Shown here in pieces: positions 46,365-58,500 of a DNA stretch of 64,000 nt. The stretch is from Amoebophrya sp. A120 (Eukaryota; Sar; Dinophyceae; Syndiniales; Amoebophryaceae), in the NCBI GenBank assembly GCA_905178155.1, contig CAJINV010000002.1, positions 7,036,743-7,100,742 on the forward strand. Reading direction: 5' to 3'. The notes under the pieces are model-generated. The model did no database searches and was not told the origin of the DNA. It saw only the letters and a program-made list of their open reading frames with translations. The translations under genes were made by a program, and so were the position numbers. Every line of letters starts with the position of its first letter. The stretch's first letter is position 1.

Positions 46365-49273
46365 ATGGCGGACGTTTCGGATCCTAGTGCAACTGCTGAG
46401 GCGAAAAAGCCCGTCGTGGTTATTGGTGGAGGCTTGGTCGGTTGCCTCTGTGCTGTGTTGCTGCAAAAGACAGAGAAGTTTCAAGTCACGGTGTACGAAA
46501 GGTATGTCAAAAATGATGATCATGGTTTGACCTTAGATTTAGCATCAGGGTCAGCTTGTTTGACACCATGCGACGCGGTTCGTTCTAGACTTCTACTACA
46601 GGGTTCGTCGTTGCTGGGTTGGTGTATGACGATCTTCAAAAGGAAACAACGATAATATGACTCATGTAGTTTTGGCATGTCAACAAGGTCAACAACGGGC
46701 CGCTGACCTCAGTAAAGAAAACTTATCACCAGGTATTCTGACATACGCACTATTCCGACTGGCGCGGGCCGGAGTATCAATCTGGTGATGACGCGACGCG
46801 GGCTGAAGGCGGCAGAGTTACTCGGAATGAAAGAGGATCTGGTCAACCTGTCTGTGAAGGTCCGAGGCCGAACGATGCACCAGCTGGACCGGAGTCAGGT
46901 GTTCCAAAAGTACGGACGAGAGGAGGATTGCAACTACAGCGTCAGCCGCTACGAATTGAACTGTTTCCTTTTGAAGGAGGCGGAAAGGCTCGGGGTGGAC
47001 CTGCTCTTCGGCTACAAGCTCAAGTCCGCCGACTTCGGGATGAAAGCTCCTGGAGGTGATAAAAGCAAAAACTCGGCCAAGGTAGAAAATGCCAACCCGG
47101 ACTACCGCACGAAGCTGGTCTTCATCCAAACCACAGACGCCACGAAGAATGCACCGAAGTCGCATAGTACTAGCACGACTGATGAAGCCCCCACAACCGC
47201 TGCTCCACCAACAGACGAGCAGTTGCACTCCGTCGAACTCGACCCGCACACGCCGGTTTTTGGCTGCGACGGCGGGCCGAGCGGACTGCGCTACTCGCTG
47301 CGGGACCAGGGCTTCTTGACGTTCAAAGAGGAGATTCTGGGCCAGAGCTACCGGGAGCTAATTTTCCCGAAAAACAGCGAGGGCGGCTACTGCATGGAGC
47401 CCAGCGCACTGCACATCTGGCCCAGGAGAACGCACATGATGATGGGTACTATCGAGTAGAGAAGTGTAGTTTTTGGTCTAAGAGTAAAGAATTTGGTTCT
47501 AAGGTTTTCATTGTGTAGTTGTTCTACCTAGTACCAAGATCATGTTGATGGTTAAACGAAAGTAAAATAAACGAAAACTCAAACTACTGATTAGTGCACC
47601 ACGACACTACATCAACCAGGTCTCGCGGATCGCGGCGGTACCTTCACGGGCACTCTCTACGTCGACAACGACGCGTGGTATGCATTGCAAAAGTGTCTGG
47701 GTCTGGAAGAGTGCAGGACTTGTCATGCTTGTCTGGCATGACTCTTGGATCTGTGATGCGTAAGCAGGAACGGGGCCTCCCGCCTGTCATGCAACAACGC
47801 AGTTTGCCATGCAGAAAACGAAGCACATGGCACGTGCAAAAACTTGTCATGCTTGGCTGCATATTGTACGTAGTGCGCCCACGACTCACAGATTTGCATC
47901 ACAAGTTTCCAGACCCAGACTTTTTTGCACTTGATACGTTGCCGCAGGACACAAAAGAAGCGGAAGAATTTTTTCAGCAGCACTACCCCTCTTCGGTCCC
48001 GCTTCTCGGCGGCATGGAGTCCGCCTGCGAGCAGTTACTGCGGAAGAAGCCCGGGATTTTGGGAACCATCTTCACGTCGAAGTACAACCTCCACGGGAAG
48101 GCGCTGTTGCTGGGCGATTCGGCGCATGCCATCGTCCCGTTTTTCGGCCAGGGGTGCAACTGCGGTTTTGAGGACTGCGTCATCTTGGATGACTTGTTGA
48201 AGAAACAGTGCGAGAAAATGGACCGACAAAATGTCACCGCGAAGGACTTTACCTTTGACGAGTTCTGGTACCCGGTCTTCGAGGAATTCCACGCGTTGCG
48301 AAAACCCTCCGCGGACGCGATCGCCAAGCTGGCGTTAGAAAACTTCGTGGAGATGCGGGAGCTGGTGGGGGACCGCGAGTTTTTGAAGTGCAAGCACGTG
48401 GAGAAAATCCTGGAAATGAAGATTCCGGAAAAGTTCCGGTCCCGGTACTCTCTCGTCTGCTACGGGAGCGCGGCGGTCGGAGGATTGAGCTACGCAAACG
48501 CGTTTGAACTCGGCCAAGTGTATGCAATGCAAAAGTATCGTAGTCGTATAAATGCATTACAAATTTTCTCAGCATGAGAAATAAAATTTGTATTGCGGAT
48601 TTGAATTAACAAATAGATTTGTAATGCATGATTGCAATACGAATACGATACTTTTGCACAGGATAAAGTGATCAAGGAGGTGATCTTGGAAATCGTTTTG
48701 AAATGCGAGGTATCAATCGCAAAAATGTCTGGGTCTGGAAGAAGACAAGATTTGTGATGCAGGTTTTCTATGGCCCATGAGGTCTGGAATGCGAGACCCA
48801 GCATGACAGATTCATCTTTGAGGTCTCTATCATACCATTCCTACATGAGAAACTACCTCTCAACTTGGTCAAAAGGGGACAGCTTTTGGCACTCATGCAA
48901 CACAGATTTCTGCATGATTCGGATTTAGCATGACAAGTTGCAATCTTCCAGACCCAGACATTTTTGCAATCCATACGAGGAAGTAATGAATGGAGGGGGG
49001 AGTGGCGTGTCCGCTTCAACAACCGCGAGCGAGGAAGCGAGTGAGGAGACGAAAGATGTTGGCAGTGATAAACCTACAACTTCCCCGTTGAAAGAGTACA
49101 TCTACGACTGGACGAGCTTACTGAAGGACGCGGAGAAGACGGAGCAAGAAGTGCAAAAATTGCAGGAAGATCAGGACGAAATGGTTTTGAAATACGGCGA
49201 GCCGCTGGTGGATGCGCGGATAGTACCGAAATGCAAGGAGTTGGGCATGGACCTCGGATTGATCTACGCGTGA
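46365..49273 (+). CDS. kmo: Kynurenine 3-monooxygenase (FAD-dependent), 6 exons, 606 aa
   Basis: Exons: 46365-46501, 46733-47445, 47620-47678, 47942-48520, 48671-48710, 48981-49273 (1821 nt, 607 codons with TGA). Hydroxylates L-kynurenine to 3-hydroxykynurenine using NADPH and O2, in tryptophan breakdown toward NAD or xanthurenate. Seen: Rossmann GGGLVG with PVVVIGGGLVGCLCAVL at about 16-33; the KMO hallmark GRSINLVMTRRG near 58-69 after YERYSDIRT; GCDGGPSGLR near 224; GTFTGTLYVDNDAW near 290-303; and the FAD-site signature LLLGDSAHAIVPFFGQG near 358 followed by CGFEDCVILDDLL. A Thr/Ala/Lys-rich loop (about 140-210) enlarges it over the usual 450-490 aa. The C-terminal 90 residues are a charged helical tail instead of the usual membrane anchor. 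Introns 1 and 2 are GT-AG; the other three are introners. Confidence 0.9.
47679..47936 (+). mobile_element. Introner, family B (B7), 258 bp
   Basis: Left end TATGCATTGCAAAAGTGTCT then GGGTCTGGAAGA; right end CCCAGACTTTTTTGCACTTG then ATA. Flanks CGTGG/CGTTG (47674-47678, 47937-47941) match at 4 of 5 bases, so residue 303 is Trp or Leu depending on which copy is kept. Phase 0. Confidence 0.85.
48521..48665 (+). mobile_element. Introner, family A (A5), 145 bp
   Basis: Left end TATGCAATGCAAAAGTATCG, right end CGATACTTTTGCACAGGATA. Duplication AAGTG (48516-48520, 48666-48670). Removal gives ELGQVIKEVILE in frame. A GT-AG choice using the internal CACAG leads to an immediate stop. Phase 0. Confidence 0.92.
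48711..48975 (+). mobile_element. Introner, family B (B8), 265 bp
   Basis: Left end TATCAATCGCAAAAATGTCT, right end CCCAGACATTTTTGCAATCC then ATA. Duplication CGAGG (48706-48710, 48976-48980). The only introner here for which a GT-AG intron is possible at the duplication boundary (GTATCA...ACGAG). Phase 1. Confidence 0.9.
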
Positions 49274-49879
49274 TGCAATTACTTTTTACCGATCTTATCC
49301 ACCTCCGAAACCGCTTTACCAACATTCTTGTTCGAAATTATTCTTTACGCTGTACTATCGCGAGATGATGGTTGAATTTTTGACGCTGTAATGTATGAAT
49401 ACTTCTTGCTTTACTCCTGGGAAAGAAATGAACTTCCTCGTCGTTCTAGCAGTGCGCAAGCATTTCATCTGTGTATCCAAGAACAAAAATGAAAAAACTG
49501 GAGAAGTTGTGATGATATTGTCTACTTCGTGTGCAGAGGACGTCAGACCACTACTTTCAGTCACATTTGTGGAGCCTCGCTCTGTATACATTTCGTATCT
49601 TAGGTGCTGGCATTTCTTTCTGCCGATCATGGAGCGCGCCTCTCTTTGAATTTGAAGATATTATGGTGTTCCTGCTGCAGCCGCGGCTCCGCCGTCGCTA
49701 TGCTTCAATTTAAAAACCTTTCGCGTATCATCAGCATTCCCCAGCAGAAAGAGCGTCGGTTGTTTCCTAGTACGGAAAATTTCGCTGCGCAACGACGACT
49801 TTATTGTGCAGCTCCCTTTCGCAGGTGGTGGCATCCTGCAAGTGTAAAACCAGTGTCTCCTCGAAGCACAAGTATCATC
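49274..49879. other. Intergenic/leader region
   Basis: No gene. The downstream frame is open from 49604 and includes an upstream in-frame ATG near 49700, which would add about 60 residues before the signal peptide; the 49880 start is preferred. Confidence 0.4.
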
Positions 49880-52800
49880 ATGACGTTCTGGCCCCAGTTC
49901 TTCTGCTTCGTACGTCGTTCTTCGTTCGCATTGCAGCTGACACTGCTCAGCTGTTTGTTCTTGCAAAACACCAAATCGGAGCGGTTTTTCCTGGACAGTG
50001 ATTTTCTTCCAAACACCGGGGAAACCGTTTTATTGCACGTCTTTCACACCGGCGGCGCAAAAACCACGAACGCAGCGTCCGCGCAGAGTTTTTCGGGGAT
50101 AGAAGCAGCTGGTAGCGGCCCTGCATCAAAAGCAGCACCTGTTGGTGGCAGCTATGGAACTGCAGCTGGAAACGGATTGTATGCAACCAATCCGAAAAAT
50201 CCACCGAGAGCAGCGGAGACCAAAACTGCAGCTGCAGCTGCTCTGCCCAGGTCAAAACCACCATCGCCGACGGGCAGCACCATAACTACGAGTGCGCCGA
50301 AGCCCAAAGCTGCAAGTATAGCTCTGGTGACTACAACTTCTCCGCCACCTGCCACGAAGCCATCACCATCGGCGACGACTGCAGCACCGATTGCAAAGGC
50401 GAAGTCCACCGCGCCACTCGCTGCAACTGCGGGCGATGTCGTGCCGAAAACACTTGAACAGACGAAGCCGCAGAGTTTGCTGGGATTGGGAGAGAAGCAA
50501 CTACAGAAATCTAACGCGACGACGGGAGCGGTGAGCAGGCCGGGTAAAAATGATGGTGGATCAACTTCTGTTGCTCTTCCTGCAGGTCGTACTACTGGTA
50601 CCAGCAACAGCACGAGCACCGCAGGAGCGCCAGGGTTGCTCGCGAGCAAGCCTAGTAGTGCTACAGCAATTGCGAATGCAACCGCGCTGGGGACGAGCTG
50701 GAGCAACGCAAAGACAAAAAACGAGACAGGTACAGACCACTCTCAGACGAGTGTAGCGAACACATACAAGAGTCCAGCTGTAGCAGCTAACAGGACGATT
50801 GAAAGTAGTACAAAGAAACTGACTGGAGCTGGACCTGCAGCAACGGCCGCCGGCGCCGCGCCATCCGTGTTGACGCAAAATCAAACTACAGCGACGAGTG
50901 CCAGCAGTCTTTATGATCGGGCAGCACTAAAGCCGAAGCCGAACGCAACGTCGGCCGCAAACGGTGCCACAGCGCAATTGGCTCTTGATCGAACAAAGGA
51001 ATACAGCTCAGCATCCGCGCCGTTAGCGACCGGAATATTGAAACATGTGGCCACGACGATAAATTCCACCACGACAGTTCCTCCGTCTGTATTGCAAGCC
51101 AGCGCGACACTGATAACCGGACTACCCCCTGCACCTGGACTTGATGTTGCACAATTGACAACTCTAGCGCCTGACGCCAAGGAGGTACAGGTTGTGAATT
51201 CGACCGTAGGAGCTAAGGTAAGTACACACGTGCCAGCACTCTCAGAGGTTTCTCCAAGGGTGGGAGGTTCGTCTACGTCCTCATATTCCTCTACAACAAC
51301 GGCGCCGCAACTTTCAAAAGTTGGGCAACCTCCGGTCGTAACCACGAATTCGACAAATAAAATTGTCGCCGCAACTGCGGCTGGTGCTGAACCAATTCCA
51401 CCTTCACTAAAAAGTGCCCAAGCTGCTAGTACAACATCCGCGCCGCCAGCCCCGGTTTCAGCACTGGCTCCGCCCAGAGCTGCCACTGGATACACAGGAG
51501 GTTTAGTAGAAGCAGCGGAAGGCGAAGGCGCGAGTGAGGAAGTCCCTCTGCCAGGCACAGCGCCTTCAACTATGGACGTAGATGACCGGCGGAGGAGGTT
51601 ACAAATGATCGCACAACCGAAGGTCGAGAGCCCCATTTTTGGCAATGAGTTCCTTCTAGACGTGGATACGAGAGCCTGGAAGACGAAAATACCGGAAAAT
51701 CTCGCCATAAACTACAGATTTGCGTTGATGCCCTATTCGACCTATCGGGCCGAATGCAAGAGCCAAGTTGGAAAGTGCGTCTGTGCAGCTAGTAGCACGA
51801 CCTCCGCAGCTGCGAAGGGCCTGAGAATTGTCCCGATCTCAAACAACAACAATCCCGGCGGCAACAAACCGAATACCTTCTTTACCAGGCGGAAAGTCAC
51901 GATAAAATCCTCCGGTAGTGAATTGGAGGAATACTATTTGCTGTTATTTGCAAATTGCAACCAGGAGAGGTTGGCGCCAGTTGCGAGAGGTGTGACAACG
52001 AGTTCTGCCGGTGATGCCGGAAACGAAGTATCCGTCAGGTTCTCCTACGGTTTTTTGAACGGCGTCAGCTTGGCAAAGCTCAAATTCTACCAAGTGCTCC
52101 TCATGGCCTATTTCGCGTTAGCTGTGGTGTGGGGCTGTATCACCCTGATGGCCAAGGTGTACTTTCGGGGGAAGGGGGAGGTACTTCTACTTACTTACTT
52201 CGATTGAAAAATTGAGCATGAGGATTGATGTTTTTGTTTGCCTTCCTCGTGATGTTAGCAGACCAGGCCTCAACAGCATCTCCTCGTACGAAAATCACAT
52301 GACACACTCACACAGGTAAACATCCTTCTGGTCCACCAGTACCTCACCCGGGTTCTCATCCTCTGCATCGTCGAGGTTTTCCTTTGGTGGGTGAAATTCT
52401 CCTCTTGGAATTCCACCGGATCGAGGCCCTGGACGCTGTTGTTCCTCGCGCGGATGGCGTATTCCTTGAAGGTTGGTATGTTCTGGGTCATGATTTCGTT
52501 GTTGGTGGCAAAGTGCTGCGGCGTCTACCGACTGATTCTCTCCTCGGATCACAAAATCACCGCTGGAAGCGTCGTGTCTTCAGGAGGAGCGGGAGGAAGC
52601 GGCGGTATTATAATCAATCTGATTTTTTTCTTCAAGAAGTGGAGATGGAGGCACTATCACGTGCAAACAAGTAAGTACTAGTTATTTCACCCTCGTGCAT
52701 AATCTTATCTGGGATGCTGTGGTAGGCATGTGATGTTTCCGTGTAGTTTGCCATCGTGTATAACATTATGTACTCACGATGGTTTCATGCGATGGAACTT

Positions 52801-54896
52801 CAATTTCCTTTCTTCAACGACAGGGCAGCAAACTTGCAGCCTGTTTAGCATGATCCGCGGTCAGTTTGGTGAGCGCGCGAAACGGGTGATGTGCGTTGCG
52901 GTCTGTTATATTTTCGGCGAGCTGTTCTGGCAGTGCATCTCGATTTACAAAAATCAACGGACCTTCATTCCCAGCACCGACAGGGGGCGATTTATCCGGG
53001 ACCGTTTGTTCTATGGGTTATCAGAGCTGATCTTCGTCGTCTTCATCGCATCCTGGATTCTGAAAACTTTGAAGGACAACGAACCGCTCATGCTGCAGAG
53101 CAAGAATGCGATGCTGATTCAGGTACTAAGCTGAGATAGTACAACTTGGAAGTCTGTGCGTCTTCAATGTGATTTTGTTCCGTACTCACAAAGGACAGAG
53201 CCAGACTCGGTTGGTGATTTGTCAGTCTCTAGCAAGGCTGCAAGCACAATTATGTTGCTGCACATACAAAAACCACCAGGCCTACTCCCGCATGCGCGCA
53301 GTCCTTCGCGTCACCTTCGCAGCTAAGATCCTGGTGCAGGGGTTGAAATACGTTTACTACCCGGTGAAGTTCCTTTTTTTCTACAATAGCTACCTGCAAG
53401 ACAGCAGCAAGGAAATTGCATTTTACGACTTGGGCGACAGCTACTACTTGCTCGAGGTGATCTTCCCGCACTTGCTGGATTTCTTCATTCTGTCTTCCCT
53501 CTTCCTGATTTGGTACCCCCGGCCAGAGTTCTCCCATGTGGACACGGAAGACAGCAGACTGGCCGTGCTGGAGGATCAGGAGATGGGGAAGGAGCAAGGG
53601 AACAGCGGTACTAGTGGTTCCAACAAAGCAGGAACAGCAGCCGCAGCGTCAACGTCTTCAACTTCTATTCTGGAAGTTGGCCTCTCGAGCCTGTTCGGCA
53701 GGTCGCGAAGTGCGACCCAAGCTTCTACTGCAAAAGTAGCCAAGAGCAGTATTGAGGATGACTTTGATCCGAACTTCAAACCTGCGACGTCAAGTTCGAG
53801 ATTTCATGACGACGACGAAATGGAAGATGACTTTGATCCGAATTTCGGCCAAAAGCAAACAGTGGCTGTGGATTTAGACGACGATGTTGGGATGGATAGC
53901 GGCAACCTCACTCCCGGAGAAATGGATATGAATTCGTTCCAGTTCCATCTCGACGAATTGTCGCGGACGGGCGGGGGTGCTAATACTAAATCACCTTCGG
54001 GAGGTGCTGGTACGAGTCGAGCGGGTTCTCCACAAGTGAAGTTGGATGCTGGTGCTGGAACGAAACAAGAACAGCCGAAGAATACGAGAGCTGTGCGGGG
54101 ATCAACATCCTCGTCGTCTTCACCTACTCCAAAGCAAGCGGATGCTGGAGCTCTTGCATCAAACCAAGCGGCAAGAGGAAGTGGAAGCGGAGGCGGCCTT
54201 GGTTTAGGCGTCGGCAGCGCGACGACAACCGGAGCGATAGAAATGACCACGAACAGCGCAAAGGCGATCAACCAAGCCGGCGGTGGATTGGGTTCGACGC
54301 GAACACAGGTTGCAAGCGGCGCTCCTTCGCCTGTTCGCACAACTGGCGAGCAGCCAACGAAGGTGAGACCAGCAGTGGATGTGAGCATAGCAACGGGAAC
54401 TGCAGCTGCAACAACAGCAGCGACTAAAGTAGAGGCTATGACTGCGTCTTCCTCCTCTCTCGCTCCTACCCCAACCTCTATCGGTATTGTCACGGCGAAC
54501 AGCGCAGCCAGCGCGTCCCGAATAGCAACGATGGACCCGACCGCGGCGTCGGGGGTGAAAATAGAGGGCGGAGTGATGTCTTTCGCAGCTGCACCGAAGG
54601 CCTCTTCGACCACACCGACTTCGATGTCAAGGAACTCGCCGGTAGGAGCAGATAGTGCGAAGAAAGCGGCGACGCAAGTGCCGCCGGGTGGATCTACTTC
54701 AGATGGGGGCTCGAAGGAGGCTGCGGGAGTGCTGCCTGCTGCTGGGGGAGAGCAATTATCTGGTAGTGGAGGCCCACCGAAAAAGTTTGCGATAAAATCA
54801 GCCCGACTCCGGCGAGGAGAGAAGGAGGATGGGGCTGCTCAGGGAGAGGTGGAGCCAGGAGGTTGGCAGAAAATGCCAGTTGCTGGTGCTCAATGA
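49880..54896 (+). CDS. GOST-type seven-TM protein (TMEM87/GPR107-like) with mucin-like luminal domain, 4 exons, 1523 aa
   Basis: Exons: 49880-52180, 52316-52670, 52824-53122, 53280-54896 (4572 nt, 1524 codons with TGA); all three introns are GT-AG and there are no introners. The ATG at 49880 puts a signal peptide first (SSFALQLTLLSCLFLQNTKS). Residues about 60-590 are Ala/Thr/Ser/Pro-rich, mucin-like and probably O-glycosylated. The luminal domain near the membrane has the GOST-like YYLLLFANCN (about 682) and two further Cys (AECKSQVGKCVC). Helices: about 736-762, 769-795, 808-839, 862-880, 907-927, 948-969 and 1044-1066. The tail (1085-1523) is disordered and Gly/Ala/Ser-rich. GOST proteins act in Golgi and endosomal trafficking. 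Assignment rests on topology plus the FxNC motif, not on a strong signature. Confidence 0.65.
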
Positions 54897-55589
54897 TAAG
54901 TGTAATGCACATGCGCATCTACTCGTGGCGAACGCGAACATGATCTGCTTACTGGCACGAATCCGAATTTCTTGAGGGTTCCTCGTATCATGAGTAGTAG
55001 TTAAAAAGGAGCAAAATATAGCGCAGTCGAATCAATCCTAACCCCAGGTGGAGGCACGCAGAAACTTGAAACTGAAGCTGAATGTACTCCCCGGACTCTG
55101 TTGATGATTGGGTAATTAACACGAAAACTGGAAGATGAGAGGCTTGGTTGTGACTCGCGCATTTGCAACATGCGGTCAGCGGAGGACCGCCTTTATCGGT
55201 CTTGTTTACTGGAGGTGCCGGCGTGTCGGTAAAATGTGAATTGCGATGTTCCAGTAACTAAAAGGAAAAGCTGTGCCTCCCTGCGCTACCATGTGTCTCG
55301 TCGTGTATATGCATCGTCGTGCCGTTCTTGGTGCGACTCTTCGTGGGTGGCTGGCTCTCTCCTCGATCTTTTTCGAGCCGAGGCGTGGCACCAAAAGCGT
55401 TGATCTTTTTTTGAAAGCACAGCAGAGAGAAGTACATATTCGAGTGGGGTGGTGACTTGCCGCAATGTATTACGAAGTAAATTTGGCTTGCTACCCGTCG
55501 TCGTTTGTCGCATCCAAAAGAAAGCACAGCTGAAAGGAGGCTCCTGCGACAGGATCACACGAGCAAGCGGCGTGCCTCGCAGTTACGGG
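54897..55589. other. Intergenic/leader region, no gene seen
   Basis: Overlapping frames on both strands without domains. The next gene's frame is open back to 55449 but the first in-frame ATG is 55590. Confidence 0.4.
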
Positions 55590-58500
55590 ATGCCTAGCAG
55601 CAGACGAGCAAGACCATCATGGTGCGCGGCTGCGGCCGTGCCCACACACCAGCATTCTTTCAAGAGTGTGGTCGGAAGCCATTCATCACTTTTGCTTTTC
55701 CGTTTTTCATCGTCAGTGCTCGCATTGCTGCTCCTTCACCAGCCCTTTCCCTGCTTTGCCGCGAGTTTCTGGTCCTCCTTCTCCCCAACAGCAGGCAGCG
55801 TGGACACCGCAGTACGACACCAAACGCAAAAGGAGCCCTTCTTCACGGCATTCGGAGATCAACTTCGCCCGCATGTTGATTCTCCTGCCGCCGTCCCGGC
55901 CGCCCTCAGTGTCGGTCTGGATTCGCAGTTGCGCGGTTTGGTGACGAAGCAAACTTCATTGCCGTACTCTCCATCTTCGTCCATCGCAACGACCTATGGC
56001 CGTGGGGAATCCCCCCTCGCCGCATTTACAACTGCAGCGTTCCACCAGGGGCAGAGGAAAAAGTTCAGCATCAGTCCGCACTTCTGCGACGCAGCGCGCG
56101 TTTTCCACCGGTCGTGTGATTCAGGCTACAGCTCGTCGTCCTCGGACGATTCAAGGTCATCAGCGGGGCAGTCCGTGATAGAGTACGGCGATGTCGCAGA
56201 GCGTCGAGATAATTGCACATTCGGCCACGAGGAATTCGCATCGGGTAAGAACGGGAAAGAAGGAGATCGGCTCAGCCGCCCCGAGGAGGAGGACGAACAT
56301 TGCAATGAGCGACACGGCGGACCATGTCATGATCAGGAAGAAATCACTAACGATGTTGCCGCGAATCAAAATCTTGAGCTGGAAGCGAATGGCGGTCACG
56401 GAAATTATCCACCCATTGGCACACAACATCGAAGCAAGAGACTGCAGCACCCGCCCGCTTCGCCATCTGACGATCATTACAGTTTGACATCAAGTGCCTC
56501 CGAGCAGGTATTTTTGTCCTCTTCCCCAGCGTCCGGCTCGTCTCGCCAGGAAACGACGGGACCACTGGAGTTGACAACCTCCACATCTTCCGCTTCTTTC
56601 GTCGGTGGAAGTAGAGACGACAACGAGTCTGATGATACAGGAATGGGAGAGGGAACTGGCACTGGGTACTACGGTAACGAGAATGAAAAGCAAAGTGATT
56701 TGCGGGCGTCGTCGTCGAGATCGAGCGCTATGTCACCAAGACGAGCGTCAATGTGGTCTAGTCCGCGTCGTGCATTGAACCGCCGAACGCGCCGGCTGGA
56801 GCGATCGATTCTCCGGGACTCCATCAACCACCGGGGGTGCAATGTCATGACTCGTGATTGGAAGAAGGTCTTTCAACTTTTCAACTTGCTCAAAATCGGT
56901 TCTTGCGCAGAGGAAAAACAAATAGAGCAGGAGAAGGGCGACGACCGAGATCTCCACCCTGTGGGTGTCGAAGGAATTCTTGGGGCGAACGAGGACAGTG
57001 TTGGCGAAAGTAAAGCCCACAATCAGGAGCAGGACCACCAAAGAATCCAACCGCAATCATTGGAGTCGGAGCAGACGACGCCGCAGGAAATTTTTGTAAA
57101 ATCACAGCCCGCACCTGTCCACGCACCAGATACGCCTTCAACATTCTCCTCATCCATTGCATCAGCGACTTTGCCCCGCGGACCCGAGATGTTCACCATT
57201 TTCGGTGGTTCCTCCTCCTCTGGTGGCGGCGAAGAAGGGTCCAACGTTTCCTCAGTGGCTTGCTCACCTCCAGCGCCTGCTTCTTCTGTGTCCTCTTTGG
57301 CCGGCGCGAGCAGCTGTAGGTACAACCCCGGCTCCTCATCGTCCTGTGTGTCCTCCAGCCTGGGGAGCCGTCAGTCCTCGATGACCGAACCGGGGGAGTC
57401 TGTAATGCTGGTTCCGATGAACAGAAGCAATAGCTGCAATACGTCGAATACTCGAAGCCATTGCAGCGGGAGTGAAAATCACGCTGGTCCACCTCGCCGG
57501 CAAAAATCAAACGGCGACGCGGCTTCTTCATCCCCGCCTACGGTGTGTCGCTCCAATCTCCAAGAAGGGAAACGAATTCCACTCGTCCCAAAGAGCAGCA
57601 AGCGGTCCGCCGACCATTTTGCAGCAAGCAAACCAGTGGGTCCCCCAGACCGGTTTGGTGCGGTGCTCGGGCCGGCACGGAGGTGGAAACCGAAGGAGCA
57701 AGAGCAACCGCGGCAGGTTTCCGCTGCTTCTGCTGCGTCCGGCTCTACCAGCACGACGCGGGCACCGGCTCTGGAAGAGAGTGCTAATTCGTTTCACGTG
57801 CAGGATGAGGCTGAGGACCATCCCGAGTCGCCATCGGCGGTCGACGAGGAACTAGCACCCAGCTGCAGCACTCCCACGACGACAGCAATTATTGAGAATC
57901 AGCCACAACTACGACCAGAACACGACGATCAAAGTCAAGTTGTCCCTGATCCGGCCTGTCACGACCTCCTCATCCCCCGCACAACGCCTCCGGACAGCGC
58001 AAAAATTTACTACGATGAGAGCGTCAGCCTCTTCTCGCCCTCGCCGGTGTGCTTGAAAATCCGGCGATCCGGCACCATGCTGCGCTCCTGCACGGAATCG
58101 TGCGCCTATTCGCCGGATAACGACTTTCATTCCTTTTTGGAAAATGCGCAACACGGAAGAAAAGCGACACTATTGCGGCAGAAACTGAACTCCTTTCGCC
58201 GGGCACGGTCGGAGGAGGCGGGTTTGCGTTGTGATGTTCGAGGGCTTCGTGGATCATTTTCTTCAAATGCGGATAGCAGTAGTTCGAATCATGCACGCAC
58301 GATTTTTAGCGAAGACGACACGACCACCGGGGAGCATCAACATGATGTTGTGGTACGAAATCAAAGGCACCCTCCTCGGGCCTTTTGGTCCGCCACTCCG
58401 ACGGCGCACGCGCTACCGCAGATAAGTACGGACGGTTTTGATCCTGAAGAAGGAACTGCACATGCATCGCCGGGACAAAACGAAAGCAGCAGCTCTTCTA

